Assembly (NCBI RefSeq): GCF_000373985.1
Contig: NZ_KB893090.1
Span: forward strand, 51,964-115,963
Length of the DNA: 64,000 nt
Source: Desulfobacter curvatus DSM 3379
GTDB lineage: Bacteria; Desulfobacterota; Desulfobacteria; Desulfobacterales; Desulfobacteraceae
Reading direction: 5' to 3'
Position numbers and translations under genes: made by a program. Every line of letters starts with the position of its first letter. Within the stretch, counting starts at the first letter, position 1. The notes under the pieces are model-generated. The model worked only from the letters and a program-made list of their open reading frames with translations. It did no database searches and had not been told where the DNA came from. Positions 24,879 to 33,828 of the stretch are shown here, piece by piece.

Positions 24879-24926
24879 TAGATGTCGAGGAAAATCGTAT
24901 TCATTTTGTAAAAAACAGAGGCGATT

Positions 24927-25940
24927 TTGATACAATTAAATCTGAGCAGTCTTATATCTGTTTTACTGGTTTTCATGGGTTCAATGTTCTTTGCCTCCTG
25001 TGGGTTACCCCCCCAGCCTGTCCAGGACCCGGCCTCCTCGGTGTATCAATCAAAAACATATGTATTGTATCCCAGAGACCGGGGCGTTGCGCTAGAAAAC
25101 CTGGCCAGGCAGTATTATGGCAGTGAAAAGGATATTTGGCGGATAGAGGATGCCCATGATCCGGATAGTCCGGGTAGCGCCGAGTTCATAACTATTCCAC
25201 TGAAAGAAAAAAATAAAGGCGGTTTGTTTGCCGACGGATACCAGGCCGTTCCCATTTTGTGTTACCACAAATTTCTCCCCAATGATCCATCGCCCTTAAA
25301 TACGCCTCCCGATATTTTCAGGCAGCAGCTAACCTTTCTTAAGGATAACGGCTTTAGAACAATTTCACCTGATATGTTCCTGAATTTTTTAAGGTACAGG
25401 CGGCAGATTCCTAAGAAAGCGGTCATGATAACCATTGACGACGGGTTTAAATCAGGATTAAACACAGCAGCCCCTATCCTTCTGGAATTTGGCTTTTCAG
25501 CAGTTTTTTTTGTTTACACGGACTATATCGGGGTGTCGGGTAAGGCCCTGACATGGCAGGATCTGCGCCAGCTTAAAGCCGACGGATTTTATATTGGGTC
25601 CCATTCAACATCCCATAGCGATTTAAGCCGGAAACTGGAGGAAGAAACCAATGATGCATATGGAAAAAGGCTTTACAGGGAAATTGTCGTTTCAAAGCAG
25701 ACCCTGGACCGTAAATTGAACCAGAATACCACTATTTTTTCCTTTCCTTATGGGCGTTATAATAAACATGTGATGGCGCTTTCAAGGAAGGCCGGGTATG
25801 AAATGGCCGTTTCTGTGGTCCGGGGCGGCAACCCGTTTTTTTCAAATCCCCTTGCATTGAAAAGGGATATGATATTAAAAAAAGATATTAAGACGTTTAA
25901 AACCAGATTACATACATTTACCGAACTGTCTTTAAAGTGA
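24927..25940 (+). CDS. Lipoprotein polysaccharide deacetylase with LysM-like N-terminus
   Basis: 337 residues from TTG at 24927, preceded by a gagg box. A lipoprotein signal ends at FFASC (Cys near 26). Residues 45-95 (YVLYPRDRGVALENLARQYYGSEKDIWRIEDAH, read in parts) resemble a LysM-like carbohydrate-binding unit. Residues 110-330 form a NodB-type deacetylase: AVPILCYHKF, MITIDDGFKSG (metal-binding Asp pair), IGSHSTSHSDLS (HxxxH metal ligands) and FSFPYGRYN. It should remove acetyl groups from peptidoglycan or another extracellular polysaccharide in the envelope. Its stop overlaps the GTG start of the next lipoprotein gene, so the two are coupled. Confidence 0.85.
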   Translation: MIQLNLSSLISVLLVFMGSMFFASCGLPPQPVQDPASSVYQSKTYVLYPRDRGVALENLARQYYGSEKDIWRIEDAHDPDSPGSAEFITIPLKEKNKGGLFADGYQAVPILCYHKFLPNDPSPLNTPPDIFRQQLTFLKDNGFRTISPDMFLNFLRYRRQIPKKAVMITIDDGFKSGLNTAAPILLEFGFSAVFFVYTDYIGVSGKALTWQDLRQLKADGFYIGSHSTSHSDLSRKLEEETNDAYGKRLYREIVVSKQTLDRKLNQNTTIFSFPYGRYNKHVMALSRKAGYEMAVSVVRGGNPFFSNPLALKRDMILKKDIKTFKTRLHTFTELSLK

Positions 25941-27259
25941 ATACGATGAATACAAAAAAAATTTTATTTGCAGTGCTGTTGTCATTGTGTCTTCTGCCAA
26001 GTTGCGTATCCCAGCAGACGCCGGAACCCCAAAAACCCAACCTGGCCGGAAAATATATCATAACCGGTGAGTCATATGAAGCTCAGGGGCGGCTTCAAAG
26101 TGCGCTGGAGCAGTATGAGCTGGCATTGACGGTTGACCCCAAGAATCCGTCTGCTTTAGACCACAAAAAAAAGGTGGAATCCGTGCTTTATGAAAAAGCC
26201 CGGCAACACTATGAAAAAGGATTGGCCCTTGATGAACAGGGCTTATATGATTCGGCAAGAAGACAATATTTAAGTGCACTTCAAAACTGGCCGGATTATA
26301 CCCCGGCCAAAGAGAAATTAAGCCCTGGTGGTGTTTCCTTGGATTCAAAAGATTATATTCTGCATACACTGCTTGGCGGACAAAGCGTTTCCAAGCTGAG
26401 TCTAATTTATTACGGGGATCTGAAATATTATCCCATTATCGGTAAATTCAACAATATGGTGGATGTCACCCGGGTACGTGCCGGGGAGCAACTCAAAATT
26501 CCGGCCTTAAACGGGTTGACCGTTGAGGATCTCAAAAAAAAGTATCAGGCCTATATGAAGGGCAGGCGGGACATGCGTGGAGAACAAACCGGTCCGTCTC
26601 AACCCGAAGTTATGGCTCCGGCAGCCCCGGCGGAGCTTCCCCAGGAACCTGTTACGCCCGAAGTTCCGGAACCAAATACTCCCCCCCAGGCACCTGAAGC
26701 GCCTGATGTAGCAGAACCATCTGATGTAACTGAAATACCCCCCCCAAGCCCGGAAGTACCGGAATCTGTCCCTGATGAAAGAAGCACACCGGTTCCAGCT
26801 GTTGAAACACCTAATGACTATGACCAGGCCATGGTCCTTTTTCAACAGAAAAAATACAGTCAGGCCATCCCGCTTTTCAAAAAAGCACAAATTAAGGATC
26901 CGGACAATGAGCAGATTGGTGCCAATCTGTTTGAAAGCTATTTCCAGCAAGGACTGACCCAGTTTAAGAAAGAACAGTATCTTGACGCCAGACAGAGCTT
27001 TTCCTCGGCAATGCAGTATAATGATGACGCTTGTAGCCAATGCCGCACCTATATTAAAACCTGTGAAGATACCTACAAAGAAAAGCACTATAATCTTGGT
27101 ATCCATTATTTTGGCAAAGAACAGCTTGAACTGGCCATAAACGAATGGGAACTGGTTGAGAAGATTGACCCCGGCTATAAAGATGTCCAGTCTAACCTGA
27201 AAAAAGCCCGGACCCTTTATGAAAGACTGGAAAGCATTAAGCAGAGTAATACCCAATGA
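25937..27259 (+). CDS. TPR/LysM-like lipoprotein with proline-rich linker
   Basis: 440 residues from GTG at 25937 (GTGA overlap with the upstream stop); an in-frame ATG at 25946 is an alternative start. A lipoprotein signal ends at LLPSC (Cys near 23). Residues 38-130 hold TPR-like helices (YEAQGRLQSALEQYELAL, YEKGLALDEQGLYDSARRQY). A LysM-like unit follows (about 140-195, YILHTLLGGQSVSKLSLIYYG read in parts), then a Pro/Glu-rich linker (about 220-295) and more TPR-like repeats (295-430). It is probably a periplasm-facing scaffold working with the deacetylase. Exact partners are unknown. Confidence 0.75.
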   Translation: MNTMNTKKILFAVLLSLCLLPSCVSQQTPEPQKPNLAGKYIITGESYEAQGRLQSALEQYELALTVDPKNPSALDHKKKVESVLYEKARQHYEKGLALDEQGLYDSARRQYLSALQNWPDYTPAKEKLSPGGVSLDSKDYILHTLLGGQSVSKLSLIYYGDLKYYPIIGKFNNMVDVTRVRAGEQLKIPALNGLTVEDLKKKYQAYMKGRRDMRGEQTGPSQPEVMAPAAPAELPQEPVTPEVPEPNTPPQAPEAPDVAEPSDVTEIPPPSPEVPESVPDERSTPVPAVETPNDYDQAMVLFQQKKYSQAIPLFKKAQIKDPDNEQIGANLFESYFQQGLTQFKKEQYLDARQSFSSAMQYNDDACSQCRTYIKTCEDTYKEKHYNLGIHYFGKEQLELAINEWELVEKIDPGYKDVQSNLKKARTLYERLESIKQSNTQ

Positions 27260-27426
27260 GACCGGTTTTGAATTTTGGAGGGCTGTGTATATGGGAAGTT
27301 TAGATTGTTGATATTGGCAGAAATATTAGAGGCCCAAATATGCAACTCAGGGTTAAAGTTTTAACTTATAAAGGACGCTCTCTTTTGATGTGCTATGTGC
27401 TTTAGGGGTGCCCATTAACAACCGGC

Positions 27427-28182
27427 TCAAATGGATATTTTTTGGCAATTTCTTTCAAATTCCCGTAAAAACGATTCCATGAAACGCCCTGACTCGAACC
27501 ACTTTTCGATTTTTTTGAATTTGTGTACATATTCATCGTAATATTTTGACTTTTTCATGGGGCTCAGCCTGGATGCTCCGGCATCCCGGGCAATTTTTTC
27601 GGGGCTTAGTTGGTTGAGAATTTCTTCGACTTTTGCATGGGCTGCCTGTTTGCTCGCCTCTTGGGATTCGTGAAAGGCTTTGCCGATCTGGCTGATATAG
27701 ATGTCTAAGGGCTGCCCGTGGCTTGCCTCTTCAAGGTGGTAGCCAATGACCTGGCGGATGGGCTGGTCTGAATCCTGTTTTCCGACTAGGGTGGTGTTAA
27801 TGGTGCTGATCAGCTGGTTCAAGGCTTCAAGAACCGTGTTAGTGGACTCTGCCAGGCTTTCCAGAAGCTTGTCGGAATTCATGTCTTCCTGGGATACGTT
27901 TCGTCCGAGCAGCAGTTTTATAACCCGTGCCAAAAGATGGTCGCCAATTACCATATTCTCTTGGGTGGTGTTCTCTGCGTCAATGGGTGGGCGGGGTCCG
28001 GCCGTGCTGTCTTGCTCAAATCCCTGGATCAGTTCGTCAAGAATTTCCCGGCGACTGTTTTTATCCAGATTTGCCAGTACTTCATTTAAGTGTGTTTCAA
28101 TGGCATTTGCGTCGGCATTGATGGCGTAAATAGCTTTAAGCTGTTTTTTTAATGACTGGTATGAAATATTGAAATTGTCCAT
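27427..28182 (-). CDS. Helical protein, weakly like the C-terminal part of T6SS FHA proteins
   Basis: 251 residues, almost entirely helical, with no membrane segment and no Cys. The C-terminal 60 residues (KKSKYYDEYVHKFKKIEKWF, FLREFERNC) and the ALNQLISTINTTLVG segment recall the C-terminal domain of type VI secretion FHA (TagH) proteins, but no FHA domain is present and no T6SS gene is in the window. It lies 20 bp after the KT-motif protein gene and is surely co-transcribed with it. The family call is tentative; a phospho-signalling role is inferred from neighbours. Confidence 0.35.
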   Translation of the reverse strand: MDNFNISYQSLKKQLKAIYAINADANAIETHLNEVLANLDKNSRREILDELIQGFEQDSTAGPRPPIDAENTTQENMVIGDHLLARVIKLLLGRNVSQEDMNSDKLLESLAESTNTVLEALNQLISTINTTLVGKQDSDQPIRQVIGYHLEEASHGQPLDIYISQIGKAFHESQEASKQAAHAKVEEILNQLSPEKIARDAGASRLSPMKKSKYYDEYVHKFKKIEKWFESGRFMESFLREFERNCQKISI

Positions 28183-28202
28183 ATCTCTTTGTTTCCCGGG
28201 AT

Positions 28203-30314
28203 CTATTTTTTAGGGGGAAGTATGACGGTTTTATCAAGATCATCATCTTCATTAAAAAAATCGCCTCTGTTTTCAGGCTGCGAACTGTTGCCGAAGGATA
28301 CAATAACAGTCTTTTCCAGGTCGTTGAAATCTTTTTCCGGTTCCGTTGTTTTCGTTTTTTGATACGTGTTCATAACAATGGTTTTCTGGATATCCTCAAA
28401 ATCACTGGGAGCCGGATCAATGTTGCCCTGCCTGTTAAGAATTATTGTTTTTTGCATCTGTTCAAATTCATGTTGATCTGCCATGGGAGATGGGGTGATA
28501 GACTTATCCTCCGTGCATTTATTTTTTTTGGCAGAAAAATCCGTCGATGGTTTGATGCCCTCCTCGGTCGAGGAGAGTACAAGGGTTTCCATGACATCTT
28601 CTTCCTGGGATGGTTCGGGTGATGCCTCTTTTTCCCATTTTGTTTTAAGCTGTTTCAGGATGGTGGTAATGGCTTGATTTGCCTGGGTATCCTCGTGTAA
28701 GTCTTCGGTGCTGGCTGATGGGATTGTTTCCGGCTCATCCTGTTCGGCTGCACCGGCAACCGGCATGACAGGTTTTTGTTTTATCTGAAAATCTTTGCTG
28801 AAAAGTTCTGATTTTACAGCAGTTAATATCTCATTTACCTGACGGATGCAGTGTTTGATAAAAGCGGGAAAATCTAAGATCTCTTTTTCTTTAATCAAAG
28901 ACCCTGCAAAATGAATCGTCTGAATCCATAAGTCATGCCAGGATTCAGCCATGTCAGCAGGAGCCGGTTCCCAGAAAATATTTTCCGGTTTAAAGATTGG
29001 ATGTGAGTTAAAAAGTGCCTGGGCATTATTTGCCCATTCTGTTTCATCTGTGCTTTGCAGCAGATCCGCCCCGGACTGAAAAACGGTCTTTGCCGTGTGT
29101 TTATTGTTTACAAAAAAAATGTAAAGGCACAATTGTGCAATGAAATTTGTCTGCCGGTTATTTGCCATGGAAGTTTGGAAAAGGTCCATGGGCCTGGTGC
29201 TGACAAGATCAATCAGGTAAAGCTCATAGTCCCAGAAAAAAGGCATCATGCCGGCATCTGATTTTGTGTTGATCCAGATACTGTCCATATTAAGGTTGAA
29301 AACAGGCTTAAATTGGTCGTTTAATCTTTTTTCAATTGATGTGAGTATTTTTTTAAAAAACGCATATTTTAAGAATAAAATTTCAAGCCAGAATCTGGGA
29401 TCATCCCCGAATAAATATTTAGTTGGATCATGACCTGATGATTGTGGTGTGCCGGGGCTCAATGACAAGGCGTTTGATTTCAGCCCGACAGTTTCCGGGG
29501 CGTTGGACAAGTGTTGTAAAAATTGAGTCCCGTTTATTGAGCAGGCATCAAACACCAGCATGTAAAATGGATAAAAAGAGAGAAATCCAATGCGGGACAA
29601 GGCTTTTTGTCCAGCCAAATAGCAGACACTATGTTCGGGACAGTCAGCGCATGGGAATCCATCGGGTATGGTTGTCTTCATTTTGCTGAAGCGCTTTATT
29701 AAGCCGTGCCGATCCAGGACACCAGCCGGGTCGTCGGCCTGTGGGGTATAGGTATAAAAAAAATGGGTTGAATTTGATTCATAACATTCTGGGCAGAAAA
29801 GATAGCGGCTCAGGCTGGTATGAAAAGAATCCAGGCCGGCTTTTTCCAGAATTGCGTCGTTTTTGCAGAGTATCAGTTCCCGGCCGCAGTCCGGGCATGG
29901 GGGGTGGAAAAAGCGGTCTTTAAATTTGCAGTAAAAAAGTGGTTTCAGCTGGGTTGGTTCATGGTCGGGGGGGGCGGGAATAGTAAATGTGCCGTAATCT
30001 TGGGAAAAAAATTGAATGGTGTCCAGCCAGGCTTGGTCCAGCGTTGTATTGGTCTGGGGATTAAACGGTTCTCTGTCAGAAAAATAGGTATCTTTTTGGA
30101 TCAGCATGAAAACAGGGTGGAAAACCCGGTTTGAACCCTCGCACTTGAGCCCGCCTTTAACCAAACGGGTGAACGGTTTTTCGATTCCGGCAGTTTCAAA
30201 GGTGAACGAAGGTAGATCCCCTTTTGGATTGTCTTGATGTGATACATGGATATCGAGTAAAATTCCATTGCGGCCCGATTCCAGGTATGGAAGCAAAGAT
30301 AATGTTTTGTCCAT
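28203..30314 (-). CDS. Large cysteine-rich protein with C-terminal KT[IV] motif repeats
   Basis: 703 residues, family not recognised. The N-terminal half carries likely zinc-binding pairs (CPDCGRELILC, FCPECYE, CADCPEHSVC). The middle (300-500) is helical. The tail from about residue 540 is acidic and low-complexity and carries a repeated short motif around Thr at about 577 (ETLVL), 623 (QKTIIL), 645 (QKTIVM), 669 (EKTVIV) and 696 (DKTVIL), the last four spaced 22-27 residues; a related DKTLSLL is at the N-terminus. Repeats of this acidic-x-K-T-aliphatic type look like sites for Ser/Thr kinase phosphorylation and FHA-domain docking. Kinase and phosphatase genes lie 4-8 kb away on the same strand. 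Confidence 0.5.
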   Translation of the reverse strand: MDKTLSLLPYLESGRNGILLDIHVSHQDNPKGDLPSFTFETAGIEKPFTRLVKGGLKCEGSNRVFHPVFMLIQKDTYFSDREPFNPQTNTTLDQAWLDTIQFFSQDYGTFTIPAPPDHEPTQLKPLFYCKFKDRFFHPPCPDCGRELILCKNDAILEKAGLDSFHTSLSRYLFCPECYESNSTHFFYTYTPQADDPAGVLDRHGLIKRFSKMKTTIPDGFPCADCPEHSVCYLAGQKALSRIGFLSFYPFYMLVFDACSINGTQFLQHLSNAPETVGLKSNALSLSPGTPQSSGHDPTKYLFGDDPRFWLEILFLKYAFFKKILTSIEKRLNDQFKPVFNLNMDSIWINTKSDAGMMPFFWDYELYLIDLVSTRPMDLFQTSMANNRQTNFIAQLCLYIFFVNNKHTAKTVFQSGADLLQSTDETEWANNAQALFNSHPIFKPENIFWEPAPADMAESWHDLWIQTIHFAGSLIKEKEILDFPAFIKHCIRQVNEILTAVKSELFSKDFQIKQKPVMPVAGAAEQDEPETIPSASTEDLHEDTQANQAITTILKQLKTKWEKEASPEPSQEEDVMETLVLSSTEEGIKPSTDFSAKKNKCTEDKSITPSPMADQHEFEQMQKTIILNRQGNIDPAPSDFEDIQKTIVMNTYQKTKTTEPEKDFNDLEKTVIVSFGNSSQPENRGDFFNEDDDLDKTVILPPKK

Positions 30315-30353
30315 GTCTGCCCGCCTTGATTCAAATTACTTAACAAACAAAAA

Positions 30354-31331
30354 TTAATATTCCCGACAAGTGATTCGCCAGCACCGGTGGATCTGTTTTT
30401 TTTTGGAAACATAATCCTCCGGAATCGTTTCCCGGGTTATTTCTTTAATATCAGCGGCGTCAAGTTTGTTTTCAGCCAGGTCGAAATTTTGGTGATTGGT
30501 AGAAAAAAATACCGTGCTCCCCGGGCGCATGAGCGTGAACACTTGATTGAGCAAAAACGGATAGTCCCTGGCAATATCGAAGTGCTTGTTATCCATGCGT
30601 GTGGTGGAATAGGAGGGCGGATCCACCACAGCCAGATCGTATCGGTGTTTAAGTCGAACTGCTTTTTTCAAAAAATCAAAGGTATCCATCTGAACCTGGG
30701 TGTGGCAGGGCGCTGACAACTTATTTAGGTCCAGATTTTCTTTAACCCATGTGATGGCGGTTTCAGACCGGTCCACGGACAGGGTGGAAGCAGCCCCGCC
30801 CTTTGCCGCATAACAGGTGAATGCCCCTGTGTAGCAGTACAGATTTAAAAAATTCTTACCCCGGGCCATCTGTCTGACCATCGTCCGGGTATCCCTGTGG
30901 TCGGAAAACAGACCCGTATCCACATAGTCACTGGGGTTGACCAGAAATTGAAGGTCTCTCTCCCACATGGGGATTTTTTTGTTTTTGGTATCAATTCTTC
31001 TGTATCGCGCTCCGTCCTTGATGCCTGCTTTGCGGATTTTAAGATGCAGGTTTGCCTGGGGAACATCAAGGGCCTGGGCTACAGCCTTGCCCATCAAAGG
31101 AAGCCAGTCTGAGGTGGATTGTTTTCTGGCATACTCTCCCACCACAAGGTGGCCAGCATACCAGTCCACCACAGCCCTGATTTCCGGGATATCCCAGTCA
31201 TACAGACGGAAAACCTCCAGGTTCTGTTTTGTAAAACGTTTATACAGGTGCTTGAATCTTTTTTTTACCCGGTTGGCCAGCATCTGGGCCTGGGCCTGAT
31301 ATTTTCCACTGGTCTCCATGGCAAAAGTCAT
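30354..31331 (-). CDS. rlmK: RlmK-like 23S rRNA methyltransferase
   Basis: 325 residues, matching the C-terminal half of E. coli RlmKL, which makes m7G2069 in 23S rRNA. Features: ANRVKKRFKHLYKRF at residues 19-33, FRLYDWDIPE near 41, a substrate-adjacent segment ending VNPSDYVDTGLFSDHRDTR near 130-148, the SAM-binding FLNLYCYTGAFT near 160 and the catalytic-loop VVDPPSYS near 235. In E. coli this domain is fused to RlmL; here it stands alone, and an RlmL-like gene is at 37724-38965. Start choice is uncertain (an in-frame ATG 12 bp later is equally poor in ribosome binding signal). Confidence 0.8.
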   Translation of the reverse strand: MTFAMETSGKYQAQAQMLANRVKKRFKHLYKRFTKQNLEVFRLYDWDIPEIRAVVDWYAGHLVVGEYARKQSTSDWLPLMGKAVAQALDVPQANLHLKIRKAGIKDGARYRRIDTKNKKIPMWERDLQFLVNPSDYVDTGLFSDHRDTRTMVRQMARGKNFLNLYCYTGAFTCYAAKGGAASTLSVDRSETAITWVKENLDLNKLSAPCHTQVQMDTFDFLKKAVRLKHRYDLAVVDPPSYSTTRMDNKHFDIARDYPFLLNQVFTLMRPGSTVFFSTNHQNFDLAENKLDAADIKEITRETIPEDYVSKKKQIHRCWRITCREY

Positions 31332-31369
31332 ACATCATTCAAGGATGAATGGCAAGAAATGCCACGGTG

Positions 31370-32488
31370 TCAGGACTTCAGCAATTTGTCCACGGGCGTA
31401 TAGACCAGACCGAAGGCTTCGGCCACGGCCTTGTAGGTCACCTTGCCGTGGATGATGTTGGCACCCAGTTTGATCTCTTCGTCGGCCTGCATCGCTCCTT
31501 TCCAACCCAGGTCGGCAATCTGCAGCGCATAGGGCAATGTGGCATTGGTCAGGGCCAGTGCTGAGGTTTTGGCCACCGCTCCCGGCATGTTGGCCACGCA
31601 GTAGTGCACCACGCCGTCAATGATAAATGTGGGATTGCCATGGGTGGTGGCCTTGGAGGTTTCAAAGCACCCCCCTTGGTCGATGGCTACATCCACCAGC
31701 ACCGAGCCGCTCTTCATGGTTTTGAGCATGTCACGGGTCACCAACTTGGGTGCCTTGGCACCGGGAATTAGCACGGCCCCGATCACCACATCCGCCGTCT
31801 TGACCAGCTTGCGAATCGTTGCCGGGCTGGACATCAGGGTGAAGCAGTTGGCCGGCATCACATCGCTCAGGTAGCGCAACCGGTTCAGGTTCCTACCCAA
31901 AAGATAGACCTTGGCCCCTAGGCCGCAGGCCATCTTGGCCGCATTGACCCCTACCACGCCGCTGCCGATCACCACCACCGTGGCCGGCTCCACCCCGGGC
32001 ACTCCGCCCAGAAGAATGCCGTGGCCGCCCTGGGTCATCTCCAAAAACCTGGCGCCTTCCTGGATTGCCATGCGTCCGGCCACCTCGCTCATGGGGGTCA
32101 ACAGCGGCAGGCTGCCGTCGGCCTTCTGGATTGTTTCATAGGCGATACATACGGCCTTGCTTTTGATCAATGCCCGGGTCTGGGGCTCGTCGGCCGCCAG
32201 GTGCAGGTAGGTAAAAACGATTTGCCCTTCCCTGATTAAGTCGTACTCCGGCGGCAAGGGCTCTTTAACGTGCATGACCATGTCCGCTTTTGCGTAGATT
32301 TGTTTGGGCTTATCGACTATTTGGGCACCGGACCGGGTGTAGGCGTCGTCGGTAAAACCGCTGCCCATTCCGGCGCTTTTTTCCACCATCACCTCGTGCC
32401 CGCTCTTAACCATCACCTCCACCCCCGCCGGGGTCATGCACACACGGTTCTCCTCAGACTTTATTTCCTTGAGTATTCCTACAATCAT
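31370..32488 (-). CDS. ald: Alanine dehydrogenase
   Basis: 372 residues from the ATG at 32488, chosen because aggggagg lies just upstream; the longer frame to 32506 lacks such a site. It catalyses NAD-dependent reversible deamination of alanine to pyruvate and ammonia. Motifs: MIVGILKEIKSEENRV at the start, GSGFTDDAYTRSG, MHVKEPLPPEYD, YLHLAAD (catalytic His region), the nucleotide-binding VVVIGSGVVGVNAA near 170 and VDVAIDQGGCFETS near 265. The length is typical. Upstream is a class III cyclase gene on the same strand 22 bp away; a functional link between them is unknown. Confidence 0.97.
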   Translation of the reverse strand: MIVGILKEIKSEENRVCMTPAGVEVMVKSGHEVMVEKSAGMGSGFTDDAYTRSGAQIVDKPKQIYAKADMVMHVKEPLPPEYDLIREGQIVFTYLHLAADEPQTRALIKSKAVCIAYETIQKADGSLPLLTPMSEVAGRMAIQEGARFLEMTQGGHGILLGGVPGVEPATVVVIGSGVVGVNAAKMACGLGAKVYLLGRNLNRLRYLSDVMPANCFTLMSSPATIRKLVKTADVVIGAVLIPGAKAPKLVTRDMLKTMKSGSVLVDVAIDQGGCFETSKATTHGNPTFIIDGVVHYCVANMPGAVAKTSALALTNATLPYALQIADLGWKGAMQADEEIKLGANIIHGKVTYKAVAEAFGLVYTPVDKLLKS

Positions 32489-32510
32489 TTTTCCTCCCCT
32501 AAGCATGCTG

Positions 32511-33782
32511 TTATGAATACCTGGGTTCCAGTCGGAACAGACAAACTCTTTTTGCCTTTCCCTTCAATTTTACATCGTCCAGTCGGGTCACTCTCTTTAA
32601 GTTATCCAGGGTATCCACATGGGGTTCAATCTGTTTCCACACCGCATTGGAAACCAGTATCCGATTGGGTTCGGCCAGGGATTCAATCCGTTGGGCCACA
32701 TTCACGGTATCCCCCACCACTGTATAATTTAAATGCGCTTCCGATCCCATGAATCCTGCAACCAGCTCCCCGTAATTAATTCCCACGCTCATTTCCAGCT
32801 GCCTGAAGGTGCTTTTGATTTCACGGTTCAGGGTGTGAAGTTCTGAAAACATTTCAAGGGCAGTGCGTACGGCATTCAGACAGCTGTCCGGATCCTCCAG
32901 GGGGGTTCCGAATACAGCCAGAATGCCGTCCCCCAGCAGTTTGTCCAGGGTTCCCCTGTGCTTGAAAATCAGGGGTATCATCCGGGAAAAGAAGTGGTTG
33001 AGCAAAATGACCACCTCTTCGGGTTCCATGGTTTCGGAAAAACTTGTAAATCCGATTAAATCAACAAAAACAACAGCTGCCTGTTTTTTTTCCCCGCCAA
33101 GCCTTAATTTCCCCTTCTTGAATATCTCTCCAATAACGTTTTTCGAAAAAAAACGACTCAACTGAAGCATTTGTTTCTCTTCATCCAGCTTGCCATAGTA
33201 AAGCCGTAAAAAAACCATACTGTTGTACAGATGGTCACACACTACATTATAAAAGAGAAAGTGAGAGGCTTCAAACATATTGTTGTCTTTTCCGAAAAGC
33301 ATGAGAATCGCAATGACTTTTCCTTTGGAAAGTATGGATTGACCATAAAAGGCGTAATCCTCATCGGAAAACAGATGGGTATGGCTTGTGTCCCGCTTGG
33401 ACATTTTTTTTTCCACATCTTTGAGGCTGGCGATGAGGACGTTTGTTTTTTCTCCAAGAAGCGCTTTAAAGAAAGGGAGATGTTTTATGGCCGTGAAATT
33501 AAACGTATCTTCCATCTTCGTATGGAAGAAATGGTCCTTTTTAATTTCATTGTCCGGGGAGAAATACAATGCAGCGGCAGCAAGGCCTTTATATTTTTTC
33601 AAACACTCCAGATGCCGTGTCCATATCAAATCCTGATCAATAAAATCAATTTGCTGCATGGTGTTGTTCATCTCTTTGATAATGGAGAGCTCATTAATTT
33701 TTTCATCATATTTTTTTTGAATGGAGAGAAAATTTTTTCTGAATTCGGCAAATAACTCTTCCGCTCTCTTATCGTTACTCAT
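32511..33782 (-). CDS. Class III adenylate/guanylate cyclase with N-terminal GAF-like domain
   Basis: 423 residues. A coiled start (1-45) is followed by a GAF-like region (50-200) and a class III nucleotide cyclase domain (about 225-410). Catalytic elements are intact: VVFVDLIGFTSFSE with the first metal Asp, LLGDGILAVFG with the second, and NYTVVGDTVNVAQRIE with the transition-state Asn/Arg region. No membrane segments, so it is cytoplasmic. It lies upstream of ald on the same strand. The substrate (ATP or GTP) cannot be decided by eye. Confidence 0.85.
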   Translation of the reverse strand: MSNDKRAEELFAEFRKNFLSIQKKYDEKINELSIIKEMNNTMQQIDFIDQDLIWTRHLECLKKYKGLAAAALYFSPDNEIKKDHFFHTKMEDTFNFTAIKHLPFFKALLGEKTNVLIASLKDVEKKMSKRDTSHTHLFSDEDYAFYGQSILSKGKVIAILMLFGKDNNMFEASHFLFYNVVCDHLYNSMVFLRLYYGKLDEEKQMLQLSRFFSKNVIGEIFKKGKLRLGGEKKQAAVVFVDLIGFTSFSETMEPEEVVILLNHFFSRMIPLIFKHRGTLDKLLGDGILAVFGTPLEDPDSCLNAVRTALEMFSELHTLNREIKSTFRQLEMSVGINYGELVAGFMGSEAHLNYTVVGDTVNVAQRIESLAEPNRILVSNAVWKQIEPHVDTLDNLKRVTRLDDVKLKGKAKRVCLFRLEPRYS

Positions 33783-33828
33783 GGGTTTTCCCTATATTGC
33801 ATGTGATCTTGTGCTTTTTTCGGTTATT

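Noticed and set aside
26507..27256. 249-residue open frame on the minus strand opposite the TPR/LysM gene
   Set aside because: It is the shadow of a real lipoprotein gene, shows low-complexity hydrophobic composition, and has no ribosome binding site.
27427..30314. Type VI secretion system locus
   Set aside because: Only a weak similarity to the C-terminus of T6SS FHA proteins exists; no VipA/B, Hcp, VgrG or TssJKLM gene is in the window.
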